This document shows, piece after piece, positions 1-11,756 of a DNA stretch of 64,000 nucleotides. Source of the stretch: Mixophyes australis (Eukaryota > Chordata > Amphibia > Anura > Limnodynastidae). Within the stretch, counting starts at the first letter, position 1; every line of letters starts with the position of its first letter. The translations under genes and the position numbers were made by a program. The notes beneath the pieces were generated by a model. It saw only the letters and a program-made list of their open reading frames with translations, was not told the DNA's origin and made no database searches. The DNA lies in the NCBI GenBank assembly GCA_036250195.1, contig JAVHZZ010000006.1:191951850-192015849 (forward strand), read 5' to 3'.

Positions 1-2441
1 TTGTAAAACCAATCACTCCACAACCAGCTATGCTGAACACAACTGATTATAGTTTGTTCAAACATAGTTTGTTCAAACATACATGCCCGTTTACGACCCG
101 GATGCTCAGTAACACAACAGGAAATTTGCCTGCCAATAGATATATATTTATAATATGTGGCGCCTGAATCGTTATGTTAGCCCACTCAATGTAATGAACA
201 GATACTTTGATATTGCCCTGTACTCAGCCACTGACGTTACTCACTCTACATACAAATCCTTCTTTTCCATGCAAGCCCATTGCTAAACCTGCACAGCCTG
301 CAAAGCAGGCGGAGGGAAGGGGGAGGAAGGGATTTAACTCCCCATTCAGAAGATCAAATTACAAACAGATATCCTGCAGGATTTTCCTCTTTCAGATGAT
401 CTGTAGATATACAGTAGTGTACACAGAACAAGATAGCTCCCTTTCCTAGTTACTGATGTCACCGTGATGCAGCATGGAGTCTTAACCACAGCCTCCATTT
501 TAATATAGTTGACACATTCTGGTTTGTAAACATGTTAGAAAAAGTTGAAGGTATAGGATACAATCATGTGCATTATTAGAAAGATTTGGAGGCATCTTTT
601 AGAGACAGGGGATTTACAATGAGCAGTCATTTGTAGTCCAGATGCTGTGACACACATTTCTCATGAGGGTCAGCCAGTTATCTACCAGCTGGCTGATAAG
701 CATGTTAGTTGTGGTTCAGCAACAGCTGAAATGATGTCTGTCGTGAACATAGAGAGCTTGCAGTTATTTATAAGGGATAATTCATAACTGCAGTGTAAAT
801 AGGTTATATCAAATTAATCCATTGATAAGTTTAGTTAAGTGTTAAATGTGAAGTCAGAGAGTCGGATGTAAATGTATTGGATGGCTTTGCACATCCCAGT
901 ATGAGAAGATAGAAGTGTCACCTGGGGACAACTTCAAAGAGCTCCCGTGGTTAGATATAGCCTGGTTGTAAAAACCTGAATAGACGTTTAGGTACCGCTC
1001 AACATGTGGTCTGGCTCAAAGAGGCCATGTGCTGACATAGGCTATATGTAATATAGACAAAAATAATTCAGTTTTAAAATATGCCACTTAAAATCAATGA
1101 AAGTAGTGATCAACCACATATTCCTCAATAGCATGATGAAGGGCAGCTCATATGTTGAATTTAAAATTCTGCCCTACAGAGAAATGAAGGAAATGAGTGT
1201 AAGCTCGGCGAATACACTGTATTTAGGCGTATTTGATATCAAAAGATGGACAGAGTCATAAGGGATTTATTAATGATAAAATTGGAAGGATGTGACGTGC
1301 TACAAAAAAGTTATATCACATAGAATTGATTAGTAATTCAGGCAACATGCAAATGGTGATTGAGAAAGTGGCACAGGCCACAACTCCCTATTAGCATTAA
1401 ACACTGCCCATGTTACGACCATCCCATTTCATTTTGCTTAAAAACCTGTGTTTTTAAGGGACAGCTTCTTGGGGATCAATCTAATTGAAGGACTGTCCAT
1501 CTTTTCTGCCTGCCCCAATCTGCATACAGATTATTATATGTAAGTGATGCTCTGTACTATCATCCCATTTGTTTTTATAACTGTTTGCAATTTTTTACTT
1601 GTATGTCAAAACTTTATCTAACTGTTTTTTTATTTTCTGACAGCATTGTACTTTTTGTATATTAAATCTTAAATTTAATAGTTCTGTCCTTATTGCTCTA
1701 AACGAATCCATTGCCTGTTTAGAAGAGACAGATTGCTTGGCTGGATTAACTCTTTAGAAACCAGTGTGTGAAGGGTTAACTGTTTAGCTAGCAGAGAACA
1801 GCGTGTGCACAATTGGGTGATTAAGTCATAGGTTTGCTACGTGCCTTATACGTAGCTGGTGGCAGTTGCTGAGAGGTGTGAAGCGTGCATCTGTGTTGGG
1901 AAAAGGGACCAGCGAAATCTGTAGCCTTAGAGAAAGGTGAGTGTGAGATTTGGGTTGGAATCCTGTGTGTTCCCTTACAGTAAGCTTCCAAGTCACAAGT
2001 GCACGCAGAGGGTGGTTTGTGACAGGGGTTCAGGAGCGGTTTCCTGACAAAATAGAGGTGATATATTGTATGACTGTTGGAATATATGATAAGATATCTA
2101 ATCAGGGAGTAGCTAGAGAGGCTTATTCCTGACAATGTCCATTCTGAGACTCACGAATAGCCACATTGTTGAAGGATTTAGGAATTTGCATTTGTTTGCA
2201 AATTTTGCGTGAGGGAAGAACAAACTGTAACCCACGTAATAATACATTCTATGCCAGGTATGTAAAACTGGTGTTTTGGTGGCAGCATGAAATCTCTCCT
2301 TCCTAGTTTGTGACTGTGACAGGATGGACCTCTTATGTCCTGTGGTAATCGTTTTCACGATTACCACCATTCCGACACCGAGGAGACCTACAAGGAAAAT
2401 CTGAATGTATGAAAAACTGATTTGAATATAACCAGACTTAC
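1..2441. other. Intergenic sequence, no gene recognised
   Basis: This is AT-rich, non-repetitive-looking sequence. Short open frames on both strands have no recognisable domain, signal peptide or consistent splice context. I see no clear transposon ends. Confidence 0.5.
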
Positions 2442-2763
2442 CTCCAAAGCGACGCTGTACATCTCTGATTACAGCAGCATGCTCACCGCAAGTTATTCCA
2501 AATACATAGATGTCCGGCACAAAACTTTCACATCATCGTGACCTGAATCAATCAATAATTTAATGCGGCAATGTCGGGTTGTGTTTAAACACTTAAACTG
2601 CGGGATTCCGCCATTGCTGCTTTAAATTATAGCTCATTACTAAGAGTCAAGCCAAATAGTTTGTGGCAGAAGCAAGACTGGTCTAATTTTGATGCAGTGG
2701 TCCAAAAGGTGAGAAAAAATGCTTTTGCACATGTTGCAAGCCCCTTTAGCTACAACAGGATGA

Positions 2764-2803
2764 CATCCCTGACGAAGTCCACCCGGACGAAACGCGTTGG
2801 AAC
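2764..2803 (+). ncRNA. Hammerhead-ribozyme-like motif (Penelope type)
   Basis: The catalytic core CTGACGA (2769-2775) is followed by helix II, GTCC-ACCC-GGAC, then GAAA and the self-complementary ACGCGT, then T as the predicted cleavage-site base. Flanking TCC and GGA can pair as helix I. One extra A sits between the core and helix II. The order (helix I, CUGANGA, helix II, GAAA, short palindromic helix III, cleavage site) matches the minimal type I hammerheads known from Penelope-like retroelements, where the palindromic helix III is thought to act in dimers. Activity is not shown. Confidence 0.6.
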
Positions 2804-4240
2804 TAACCACTTCACGAGGAACCTGCCCGCAATCCGGAAAGAGTTTACACAAGACCCGATCCAGCGAGAACCGGCATACCTTCCGACAAGCAAAAAACAG
2901 CAAGAACAGAGTCTCAGCTCTGCAGTGGAACGCACAGGCGCCTGTGCGTTCCAAACACACAAACCGGAAGTAAGAACACAGGAAGAGAGTCGCAGATCCA
3001 TAGCCACCGCGACGGTCCGTCCTGATCTACTTCTCCACACTTACTGCAACATCCACTCACTGAGGAACTACAAGACAAAGGTAAAATACCATAACTGCTC
3101 TTTTTAGAGCTGCAAACAAAACAGCTACATTCATTTCTACTACACCCGCTTTATAAGCACACACACACCATTATAAACCCCGTGATCCACCCCACTTAGA
3201 TCTCCACCTACATCTCCCTAAGAGACATCCACCCCCCCTAAAAAGGTATCCATACCACACATATCCACCATTAGGGTACAATAATACACTCATAGGAGTA
3301 AAAGCCTGCTTGTTCACCCCACAGCCAGACACACCAATACACATTTTTAAGGAAAGCGGGCTTAGTCATTTTATAGCAGATAATCTGCAAAAGCTTCTAA
3401 TACAAGCTTGAGGCAAGGCACATTAGTCCCTGTGCCCGCATAAGCCTTACCAACATCAGTGCCCCAAAGTATACACGGCACTAGAGCTATAAACAAGGCC
3501 CACTAGCTTAGGACCTACATTGCAAAAAGAGCTATAAACATACCCCAATCGTGTATACTGCCTCGCCTGTCCTTTGCTCTCGCCCTTCCCCTCTCTCTCT
3601 CTCCTTCTCCCTCCCCCTCCCCTACTTTTTTTCCCCTCACAGGTCGCGCCACGGAAACAACAAGGAGAAAAACAACAGGATGACAATTTGGGATGTAAAA
3701 ACCCAGCTGAAATCGGCCATCTCTGTCTGCTGATGTTCTGCCTGGAATGTTTAGTTATGGGGAAAGATTCCCTTAACAAGCAGCCCCACTCAGATAACTG
3801 CAGCAATATCACTGCATTAGCCGGGTCCTGGGGATCTGCGCAGTTCAAGAGATGGGAGGTGGGAGTCTAGGCGCATTACACGCAGTACAGTAGCAGTTTT
3901 AGGTGCAAAACTGACCTCCTGATTCATCTTTATTTAGTGCACCACTAAAATGTAGTTTATTGAAGAGGAACCTCTAGGATTGTACTCGATAAAGGTTAGC
4001 TTGATCATAGCTCTCTCTAAACACATGTATCATATATGGCTGTCAGGCTACAGCCCCAAAATCAGGTGTGTTTTTATTGATTATTATGTATAAGAACAAA
4101 GCCCCTAATTAAAAAACAACCATACCTAGAAAGTTAACAGAAATTCATACACAGACCCGCCCTTTCAAATATAAGAGAGCTTATGCAATGAGAATTCTTG
4201 TGACGTAATGGATTTTACGGTTAAAGTTGTCTTTATTTTT
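2804..4240. repeat. Probable 5' region of a retroelement linked to the hammerhead motif; undefined
   Basis: The sequence after the ribozyme-like motif has an open frame at 2661-3107 with no known domain, a C/T-rich tract (3571-3640) and two copies of AGAGCTATAAACA (3484, 3529). A similar AGAGCTATAAAC string recurs at 43567, also before a short open frame. This suggests a dispersed element, but I cannot define its ends or class. Confidence 0.3.
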
Positions 4241-4248
4241 GATATTAC

Positions 4249-4776
4249 TGTCACGAATCAAAGTAGAAATACAGCTAAGGAGCCATGAATAAGGTGAAAA
4301 AACATACAAGTTTATTGCTGAAGAGTCTGAACAGATGATGTAATAATGGTCTTGCAGAAATTACCAGCTATACAGCAGTTGCAGGTAAACGGGAGGTGTG
4401 GAAAGATTCCAGGCAGCAAGTACAGGGAAATGCACAGGAAATTACCAGGATCACAGATGAAACAGGTCAGCAGAATGTATGTTGAGATCCCAATGCAGCA
4501 TAAACATAGGAGCAAAGCAGGAGGAAGAAACCACAGGGTGTAACATCAATAACCAGCAATGAATGCTGGGAGAGACAGGTATATATAGGGGAAATGAGAA
4601 CACACCCAGGTGCATGGGATAATTGGTGAACAGGTTAACCCCTAAAGCAAACAAGAAAGGCACAATAGCAGCACCTCTGGTAATAAGAGGTACTGCTGCA
4701 ATAATAATAAGGACAAAAGGCAGGAGCTGCCAGGCAAAGCAGCATGTAATGCATAAGCTACAGGCAGATCCTGACA
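4249..4776 (-). mobile_element. Solo LTR (528 bp) with perfect 5-bp target duplication ATTAC
   Basis: Read on the minus strand, it starts TGTCAGGATCTGCC and ends GATTCGTGACA, the TG...CA ends of an LTR with a short inverted terminal match (TGTCA/TGACA). ATTAC lies immediately outside both ends (4244-4248 and 4777-4781). Inside are a TATATATA box and an AATAAA signal in the right order for minus-strand transcription. No internal coding region accompanies it, so it is a solo LTR left by recombination, probably of Gypsy type. The intact duplication suggests moderate age. Confidence 0.85.
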
Positions 4777-5269
4777 ATTACTATGTCAAATCTAAAAAAT
4801 ATATCTCTAGGTTTATTTTTATTTTTTTAATTCTACCCCATACAATTTAAAAGTGCATCGGTAGATATATTCTATAAATCTACTTTAGAGTCTTTTAGAA
4901 TATTCTGTGCAGTAGCTAATTCAGATAGATTGTCTTATAGACAAAATGTATCAAAACAAGAACAGATAGCCCTAATAGAACTATCTACAGATAATAATAT
5001 CATGATCAAAATTTCTGATAAAGGTTTTAGCAACCCAAAATATAGAGGGCTATATAATTGAAGCATATCGACAGTTATCCAATACTCAATTTTGCAAGAT
5101 CCTGCCACGAGACACTACTTTAATTTTCCAGAAAGAGTTGGCTAATATGTTAAACTCTGCACTTTTTAGGGGTTAATATCCAGAGAAGAATAATCTTTTC
5201 TTTTTCCCTCACATACTGTTATCCCCACTAAGTACCACCCTCACTGATCCACCAGGACATCCAATTATT

Positions 5270-5750
5270 TTGGATATGGGATCATTTCCAGCTAAACGTT
5301 CTTTTTATATTGAAACTCCCTTACAATCTTCTGCTAAATCTCTGAGATCGCATATCAAAGACACCATACAATTGTTATGGATGATTCACAGTGTCAAATG
5401 GGAAAAAGATTATTTCTTGATAACTTGTAAAGAACAATCACTATATACTAACACTCCTCACGATAAAGGCATACAAATTATTAAATCTTTCTTATGTGAA
5501 GATCTTGGAGGCTCACAAGGAGTTTTTACTGTCTTCTATTGCATTTATTTTGTTACATAATTATTTTTTAGTTAACAATACTTATTATTTGCAGACTCTT
5601 GGCACGGCAATGAGGACCAAGTTTGCCCTGAACTTCTCTAACCTCTACATGGGTCGACTAGTGGAGGAGCTTGTGTGGGACCTTGAGATTAGCATGAACC
5701 TGGTCCTTACAGTAGATACGACTTATCTTTCATTCGGAAGGGGAACATAG
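5270..5750 (+). pseudogene. Penelope-like reverse transcriptase fragment, broken
   Basis: Two overlapping frames (from 5270 and 5496) hold RT blocks: SLYTNTPHDKG (conserved form DVxSLYTNIPH) and GTAMRTKFALNFSNLYMG (conserved form GTAMGTxFAPxYANLxMG). A shift of frame separates them. The expected YIDD-type catalytic block just downstream is out of frame and degraded. Confidence 0.8.
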
Positions 5751-6505
5751 ATTCTATTTAACAATTTACTATTTATTTGAATAACAACATTTATAATCTC
5801 ACTGTCACTCACACATATAGTTCTAGTACTATCAATTTTCTGGATATCACCCTTACAATAGTAGACAATGTTATAGATAGTCCTTCCTATCAAAAGGAAG
5901 TAGATTCAAATATTATTAAAATTACAATAGTTGCCATTACAAAAGCTTGCTGCAGAATATCCCAAAAGGACAACTTAGGAGAATCTGCAGGACTTGCTCT
6001 GATGATAAACAATTTGTAATACAGGCTAAATCGCTGTTGGAAACATTTAAAGATAAAATATACCTGGAGCATTTATTAAATCAATCATTAATTGAGATAA
6101 GGATGCTGAGTAGAGATGGTTTATTAACCAGAAATTGTAGTAAAGATAAATGTGATTATCTGATTCTATAAAGATAATTGTTCAAGAAATTTATCATATT
6201 TTGCAAGTAGATTCTGTATTATATAATTGTATAGATTCTGAGGCTTCTGTTATTTTTTAAAAAAGGCGAAAAAAACATGGGTAATCTTTTAGTCCCTAGT
6301 TTATTCAAGGACGAAAAGATCTGAGCGAAAAATAATTAATAACAAATTAATTAAAAATAATAACAAGGACAGTTGGTTTCCACATAGACTGAGTGGCAAT
6401 TTTAAATGTGGAGGTAAAAGATGCATCACATGTCAGTTTATTGTATTCAAAAGAGATCATTTTGAAATATATAATACGAAAAGAAGTTTTCCAATTAAAT
6501 CATTC

Positions 6506-6634
6506 ATGAAGTGTAACACAAAAGATGTATTATATGTATTACAATGTCTACGTGGGTACCAATACGTGGGAGAAACTATCCATACATTTAAAACTAGATT
6601 TTTAGAACACCGGCGGAATATTTTAACAAAGTAA
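6506..6634 (+). pseudogene. GIY-YIG endonuclease domain remnant of the Penelope-like element
   Basis: A 42-codon open stretch includes VLYVLQC, GYQYVGET and FKTRFLEHRRNI, the pattern of the C-terminal GIY-YIG endonuclease of Penelope-like elements. The Tyr-Val-Gly-Glu-Thr block and the Arg/Glu-His of the following helix are visible. A stop follows (6632-6634), but homology continues after it in the same frame (SIPRHYLEHHEV, then MGIEH), as expected for one broken domain. Confidence 0.8.
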
Positions 6635-7279
6635 AGAGATCATAGTATTCCAAGACATTATTTAGAACATCATGAGGTTAATGTAGCTAGTCTAACCCTG
6701 ATGGGAATAGAACATATTAAAGCTACACTAAGAAGGGGAGACATGTTTGGTCATCTTTGCTTAAGAGAATCATTTTGAATCCAAGAATTAATTAATGAGT
6801 AGAGTCACTTTTCATACAAATGGATGCTTATTTAAGATCTGTGATAGGATTTTGTATATTAGGTTTTTTTGGAGGTTCTGTGCAATATATTGGTAATTAA
6901 ATTCGTAATCTGTTGTATATTTTGGTTTAATCCATATTATTGTTCCAAAATACATAGTTTGGTTATATTGAAAAAGCCAAAGATTGAGAAGTCAGAAGTT
7001 ATTAATGAACAGTTTGAATTGTATATATGGACTCGTAATAAGGTTAAAAAAAAATTTGGGCATGTTATTTGCAAACTATGTAACTTTATGTTAAAAATAG
7101 AACAAATCACTATACTGTGATTTAATAATGACCATGCTGTCTTAAAACAAATAAATGTGTATAGAGCGATTGTGCTGAGAATCCGAGGACTTACAATAGA
7201 GGTGTTGATTAAATAAAAGACTTCTGTAATAGGATCTTTGTTTTTTATAAGGCTGGAGTTGGAACATACTCAGTCATTT

Positions 7280-7322
7280 CCTTCTGATGAAAATGTCCAA
7301 AGACACTGAAACGCGTAAGTTA
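7280..7322 (+). ncRNA. Second hammerhead-like motif, downstream of the Penelope-like element
   Basis: The exact core CTGATGA (7284-7290) is followed by a helix II with TGTC-CAAA-GACA, then GAAA and the palindromic ACGCGT, then A at the predicted cleavage position. Helix I pairing is weak and helix II has a mismatch near its base, so it is probably decayed. Its place after the GIY-YIG remnant fits the known location of hammerheads in Penelope terminal repeats. Confidence 0.55.
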
Positions 7323-8141
7323 TAAAGAATTACTAAACTTCACACAAGTTTACAAGTTACCTGTATGCTATTTGTATTCAAGAACTATTGGACTGTCAAA
7401 GCGGTGAACGATTTTTGTTGAAGCAGACCAAAAATAAAAGTTGCTCGGCATAGTAGCAATGCAGTCAGCTGCACAAAGGAGACTGCCCTGAAGTAGGCTC
7501 TAAGTGAGTGCCATAAATATAAGCTGCGTATTGGGAAGCACATTACATTAGGAGACTGGTGTTACAGCGGGGAGAATCTCTTTTATATCAGCAGTGTTGA
7601 AAATGATCTCTGAAAATGCCTATTTACTTTTATCACTGATAGTCTCTACAGTATGCTTTCCTAATAGGATGGATTTATTCCCTACAGCTATCTAACACAT
7701 TTATTATCCTCCCTGACAAATCTATGAATAAAGAGTATGAAGTGTATATGCTACATTTTATTGTTGCAACTTTGTGAAAGATTGTTTTAAGATTGTTTAT
7801 CCTGTTAGTTTCCAGTGGGTAGTTTGTTAATATTGCTATAGTTTTAAGTAATAATACTACATTTCCCAAGATAGCAGAGGTCTCATTTCTGAAGTGAAAG
7901 TAAAGACAGTTTTCCTTTCTTTGCTTGTTATAATTTGTTGGGACTCTCCTCTGGCAGGTGCATTCACTTTAATATGTTAATCACTTCATCCATATGGTGC
8001 TTGGGTTGCCCTGACGTGGTTAGTGCATTGTTAGTAATATTGCAGACTCAGCCTTACCATCACCCTTTTCAAGGATAGCCCAAATATAGTTACCCCGACA
8101 GCAAAGGAAGTAACGGGGAGACTGCCTCTATAAACAATGTG

Positions 8142-9465
8142 CAGTGTCGGACTGGGGCATGAAGGGCCCACCGGGGGACTGCAACGCTAGGGGGCCACCA
8201 GAGGGGGTGTGGCCAGCCATCAAAGAGGTGAGACCAGACACTAGAGGGGGAGTGGTCAGCCCATGAAGGACAGCTAGCACCATAGTGTAGTATATAAAGA
8301 ATGCAGTGTGTGTATAAAGAGAACACAGTCTTGACCTGCCCCTTAGATTGGGCAGAACAGTCACCAAACATCAGGATTGTCCCACTAGACTCAGAACATT
8401 TGAGAGACTGTCCTACCTATTCTTGTCACCACCTGTGGCTGCTGGTTTCTTTAGTTGCGGCTTGTCTGGATCCTGGAATGTTGGGGACCCTATTTGGAAC
8501 AAAAATGGATACATTTCGAAAATTCCAACCAGACCCGGCGTTAAAGCAATAGGACTCACAATTAATACTTAGGCCTTCCTCCAGCACCAACATTAATGTA
8601 ATAGTATTCCCATTTAATAAATAAACCTATTTCCCTCCCGACAACCCCAGCAATAAATGAATAGCATTTACATATAATAAATATTCCTATTGCCCGCAAC
8701 TGTCACCACCATTAAATAATTCATATTCACATTTAATAAATAGACCTCATGCTCCTCAAACTCAGCCCCACATTCAAGCCCCAAACCACCCCATCTTAAA
8801 TTAATAGTCCCCACTATAAAATTAAATTGCCCCACATCACCCCACAAACAAAATAGCACCCATTAGTTAGCCACCACCTACCATACACACATTACATTTC
8901 CACAAGCCCGCTGTGCCATCACACACACATATTACTGTGCGCCTTCGTCACCATGCTGCACCCTCCATGCTGCTTTTGCTCCCCCTTTCTCCTGGCCCCC
9001 CTTCATCACCCTATGCCATGCTGCTTTGGCCCCCCTTCCCACTCTGCCATGCTGCTTTGGCCCCCCCTTCACTTTCTGCCATGCTGCCTTTGCCCCTTCT
9101 CACTCTATGCCATGCTGCCTTTGCCCCTTCTCACTCTATGCCATGCTGCCTTTGCCCCTTCTCACTCTCTGCCATGCTGTCTGTGCTCCCCCTTCACTCT
9201 ATGCCATGCTGCCTTTACTCCCCCTTGCTTCCGTTCTTGCACTTACCTTTTCTATCGGCGTCTTTCTTCTCTTCTTCTGTCTTCTGTCTTCTCTCTTCTT
9301 GTCGACTCCTCTCTGCGCCGCTTCTCACTGAATGTCGGACATGATGACATCACGAGACGTCAGTAAGAACGGAGTTACCCACTCCCCCCATCAACGAAGA
9401 GGGGAGCAATCAGGGTCGGGGCCTATCGGGGAATAATTGGCCCCCACGGCGGCCCAGTGACCCTG
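8142..9465. mobile_element. Non-autonomous hAT element (1324 bp) with 8-bp target duplication
   Basis: It starts CAGTGTCGGACTGGG and ends CCCAGTGACCCTG, which match as inverted ends with a small gap. Flanks are ACAATGTG (8134-8141) and ACAATGCG (9466-9473), an 8-bp target duplication with one mismatch, typical of hAT. There is no transposase. The interior has an AT-rich array of ATTTAATAAATA-type units (about 8585-8750) and a C/T-rich minisatellite (about 8990-9235). The open frames through the minisatellite are low-complexity artefacts. Confidence 0.85.
8990..9235. repeat. Minisatellite, about 31-bp unit, inside the hAT element
   Basis: Repeated units of the form CTATGCCATGCTGCC / TTTGCCCCTTCTCA occur in tandem. 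At least three are near-identical (about 9085-9180) and are flanked by diverged units. Confidence 0.85.
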
Positions 9466-9518
9466 ACAATGCGCATTGGTGACCCAAAATCTTTGTACTA
9501 TTCGACATTCTAATAATA

Positions 9519-9592
9519 GATATAATACCTACCAGCGCCCAGAACCTGATATATATAATACCTACCAGCGCCCAGAACCTGATATATATATA
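9519..9592. repeat. Short tandem duplication
   Basis: The stretch AATACCTACCAGCGCC-CAGAACCTGATATATAT occurs twice back to back, just outside the 8142-9465 element. Confidence 0.9.
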
Positions 9593-10337
9593 CTTTACCA
9601 TTCCAATAATAGATACCAGACCTGGAGCCTCTCCAAAACTTAATTTATTTTAAGGAGATGTGATCAACCACGTGGAGATATATAATTACCAATCAGAGAG
9701 AGTCCCTAAGTCTATACCCACACAATGTATATGTCATATAACAAATATAAATAGCGTCGGTAAAGTGATGCAGCATTTTTCTTTGTCCTTCCCCCTAGGA
9801 GACCCTGCAGTGGGGTCCGGGCCTCACCTTTTCCTCCAAAAAATTCTACAGGCCATTCCCAAGGGGCTCAATGAGGCACAGTAATATCATTTTAAGTTTG
9901 GTAAAGTCAAACACCCAGATGCTGTGGATCTACACAGAGGGCAGAGTGAGTAATATCACAGTTTGCATAGCATTATTTGCATGAAAGTGCTCTGCATATG
10001 TCAAGAAAGTGGGAGCGTGCACATGCAAAGAATGTGATTACAGAGCAGCCTGTGGGCAATTCCTCCGTATCAGGAACATATTACATTGGTCCAGTTGCTT
10101 TAAGACCTGAAACATGACCAAAGCCCTCAGCCACCAGAAAAAAAGTTTTAGAAATGTACTTGCATCTGCCAGGAATATCAACATTGTCTGCATACAGGGT
10201 GATAGATCCCTAGCACTCAGATATCTGGTAGGCCAGCATCTCAATGGCAAAGCAAATAGTTTGGTGGCTAATGGATGCCCCTGAAACGTACTCCTGCTTA
10301 ACCAAAAAGAGATGGAGACATAGCCGTTCACACATAT

Positions 10338-10789
10338 GAGAGATGCTCAGACATGGTTTTCCACAAAATCAAGTCCCCCGAACATCACCAATCCGAGTAC
10401 CGACTTTCCCACTTCCTCGGATCTGAATCGAAGCAAACCATCATCGTTGCGTCATCGGATCTTGCGAGTTTTGTATTCCATAAGTACCTCCATCCCCAGG
10501 AGATCCAGCGCCATTGCTCACACAGTGTTCTTGTCACTCTCCAGTCTCCAGTGCCATTGCTCACAGAGAAACAGGAGGGGTAGCAGTGTTCTTGTTACTT
10601 GACAAAAAATTGACTGGAAATGACTGGAAATTAATGTTATTGAGGTTAATAGTAATGTAGGAACAAAAAGGGAGCCAAATTATGTGATCTTAGCATTTTT
10701 TAGCATTTAAAAAACCCCAAAACAACAAAAACAAAACCGAATACAGAATCAAAACCAAAACCAAAATATGGGGGCAGTGAACATCTCTA
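10338..10789 (-). mobile_element. Short hAT derivative of the 51-55 kb family (copy B)
   Basis: The ends are GAGAGATGCTC and GAACATCTCTA. The interior shares the family landmarks: GATCCAGCGCCATTGCTCAC, AGTGTTCTTGTCAC, ACTGGAAATTAATGTTATTG and a run of CAAAACCAAAA. It is inverted relative to the copies at 12512 and 51367. Flanks share ACATAT but a clean 8-bp duplication is not resolved. There is no coding capacity. Confidence 0.8.
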
Positions 10790-11028
10790 ACATATACCCA
10801 AGAAGTGGGAGAGAAGAATATAATAAACTATGTTACCAAATTGAATCAGGACAAAACAATGCATTTTCTCGGAGGTACAGAAGATTCTTAAATTTAAAGA
10901 GAAGGGCACATATGCAGCTCAGAACAGTAAGTCTACCCGTGAGCATTTATTTTTGCACTCTTTGCACATGCATACCTATATATCCTCCTACAATCAGCTT
11001 AAACAAGCCTGATAAAAGATATAGGTTT

Positions 11029-11029
11029 G

Positions 11030-11084
<55 letters not shown>

Positions 11085-11094
11085 ATATAATATA

Positions 11095-11167
<73 letters not shown>

Positions 11168-11200
11168 ATATAGGGAGAGAGAGAGAGAGAGAGAAGCACC
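11029..11200. repeat. Compound microsatellite (TA)n(TG)n(TA)n(GA)n
   Basis: Long TA runs are interrupted by a GT run and one CATA and end in a GA run. The apparent IYIYIY open frames on both strands are translation artefacts. Confidence 0.98.
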
Positions 11201-11756
11201 TCATGCCTCAAAAAAGTTATTGGTTTTGTTGCTAGTGAATTGATTGGCCACATTCTCCTGAATGGTGTCTCTAACCTCTAAACTCTCTCCAACCCTTTCA
11301 AGATGAATCTATGTCCAGGCCCATTTTCCATGATTTTTCACTGTATATATCTTAGCTACTACCGTAACAGTTCCACTAGAGCATGGATCTGGTAGAATGG
11401 TAACATCACTGGGATTTCTTGTCACAATGTGGAACTGCTCTGCTGCTATCGTATTGTACAAGCAGAACCAAATAAACAGTTTCTGGCCCCAAAGCTGCAT
11501 TTGACAGCTGTTATTGACAGCCGTGGTTGGAAGATGAGGAATGACGCAGGAACACAAACCCCTCAACTATGCCATCGTGTTTAAAAATGTCAACCTGTGG
11601 CATGCTACTGACAGATGGCATTTCTAAACACCATTTTGTGTTAAAGGGGTTAATGTTTGTGATGCTAACGTCTTTATGCTCTTCAACATTATAATGCTCT
11701 GAGTGGCTGCAGTGTTGTCTAGCAATGTGAATGTACTAATGCTTGACTGTCTAAGT

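Larger units (their letters stand above)
4785..7330 (+). mobile_element. Decayed Penelope-like retroelement (RT plus GIY-YIG endonuclease)
   Basis: Broken plus-strand frames carry the landmarks of a Penelope-like element in order. An ALIELSTDNNIMIKISDKG-like N-terminal RT block is near 4970-5030. SLYTNTPHDKGI (5438-5473) is the RT motif before the catalytic block. GTAMRTKFALNFSNLYMG lies at about 5601-5654, followed by a degraded catalytic site near 5715. STINFLDITL is near 5830-5860. A GIY-YIG nuclease remnant follows (6506-6634), then a GIEHIKATLRRGDMF-like tail. Many stops and frameshifts mean it cannot be functional. A hammerhead-like motif (7280-7322) follows, as expected for such elements. 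A Neptune-like clade is possible but not shown. Confidence 0.82.

Noticed and set aside
4451..4777. Hydrophobic 108-codon minus-strand frame resembling a membrane protein
   Set aside because: It lies wholly inside the solo LTR 4249-4776 and reflects its T/C-rich sequence.
8990..9235. CRISPR-like array
   Set aside because: The repeats are contiguous without unique spacers, as in a minisatellite; the same holds for 34500-34935 and 36560-37250.
8913..9366. Three overlapping Cys/Leu/Pro-rich open frames
   Set aside because: All arise from the 31-bp tandem repeat inside the 8142-9465 element.
10768..11253. Open frames with long Ile-Tyr runs on both strands
   Set aside because: These are translations of the (TA)n microsatellite. 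Similar frames at 27055, 39755, 45863 and 56702 were rejected for the same reason.
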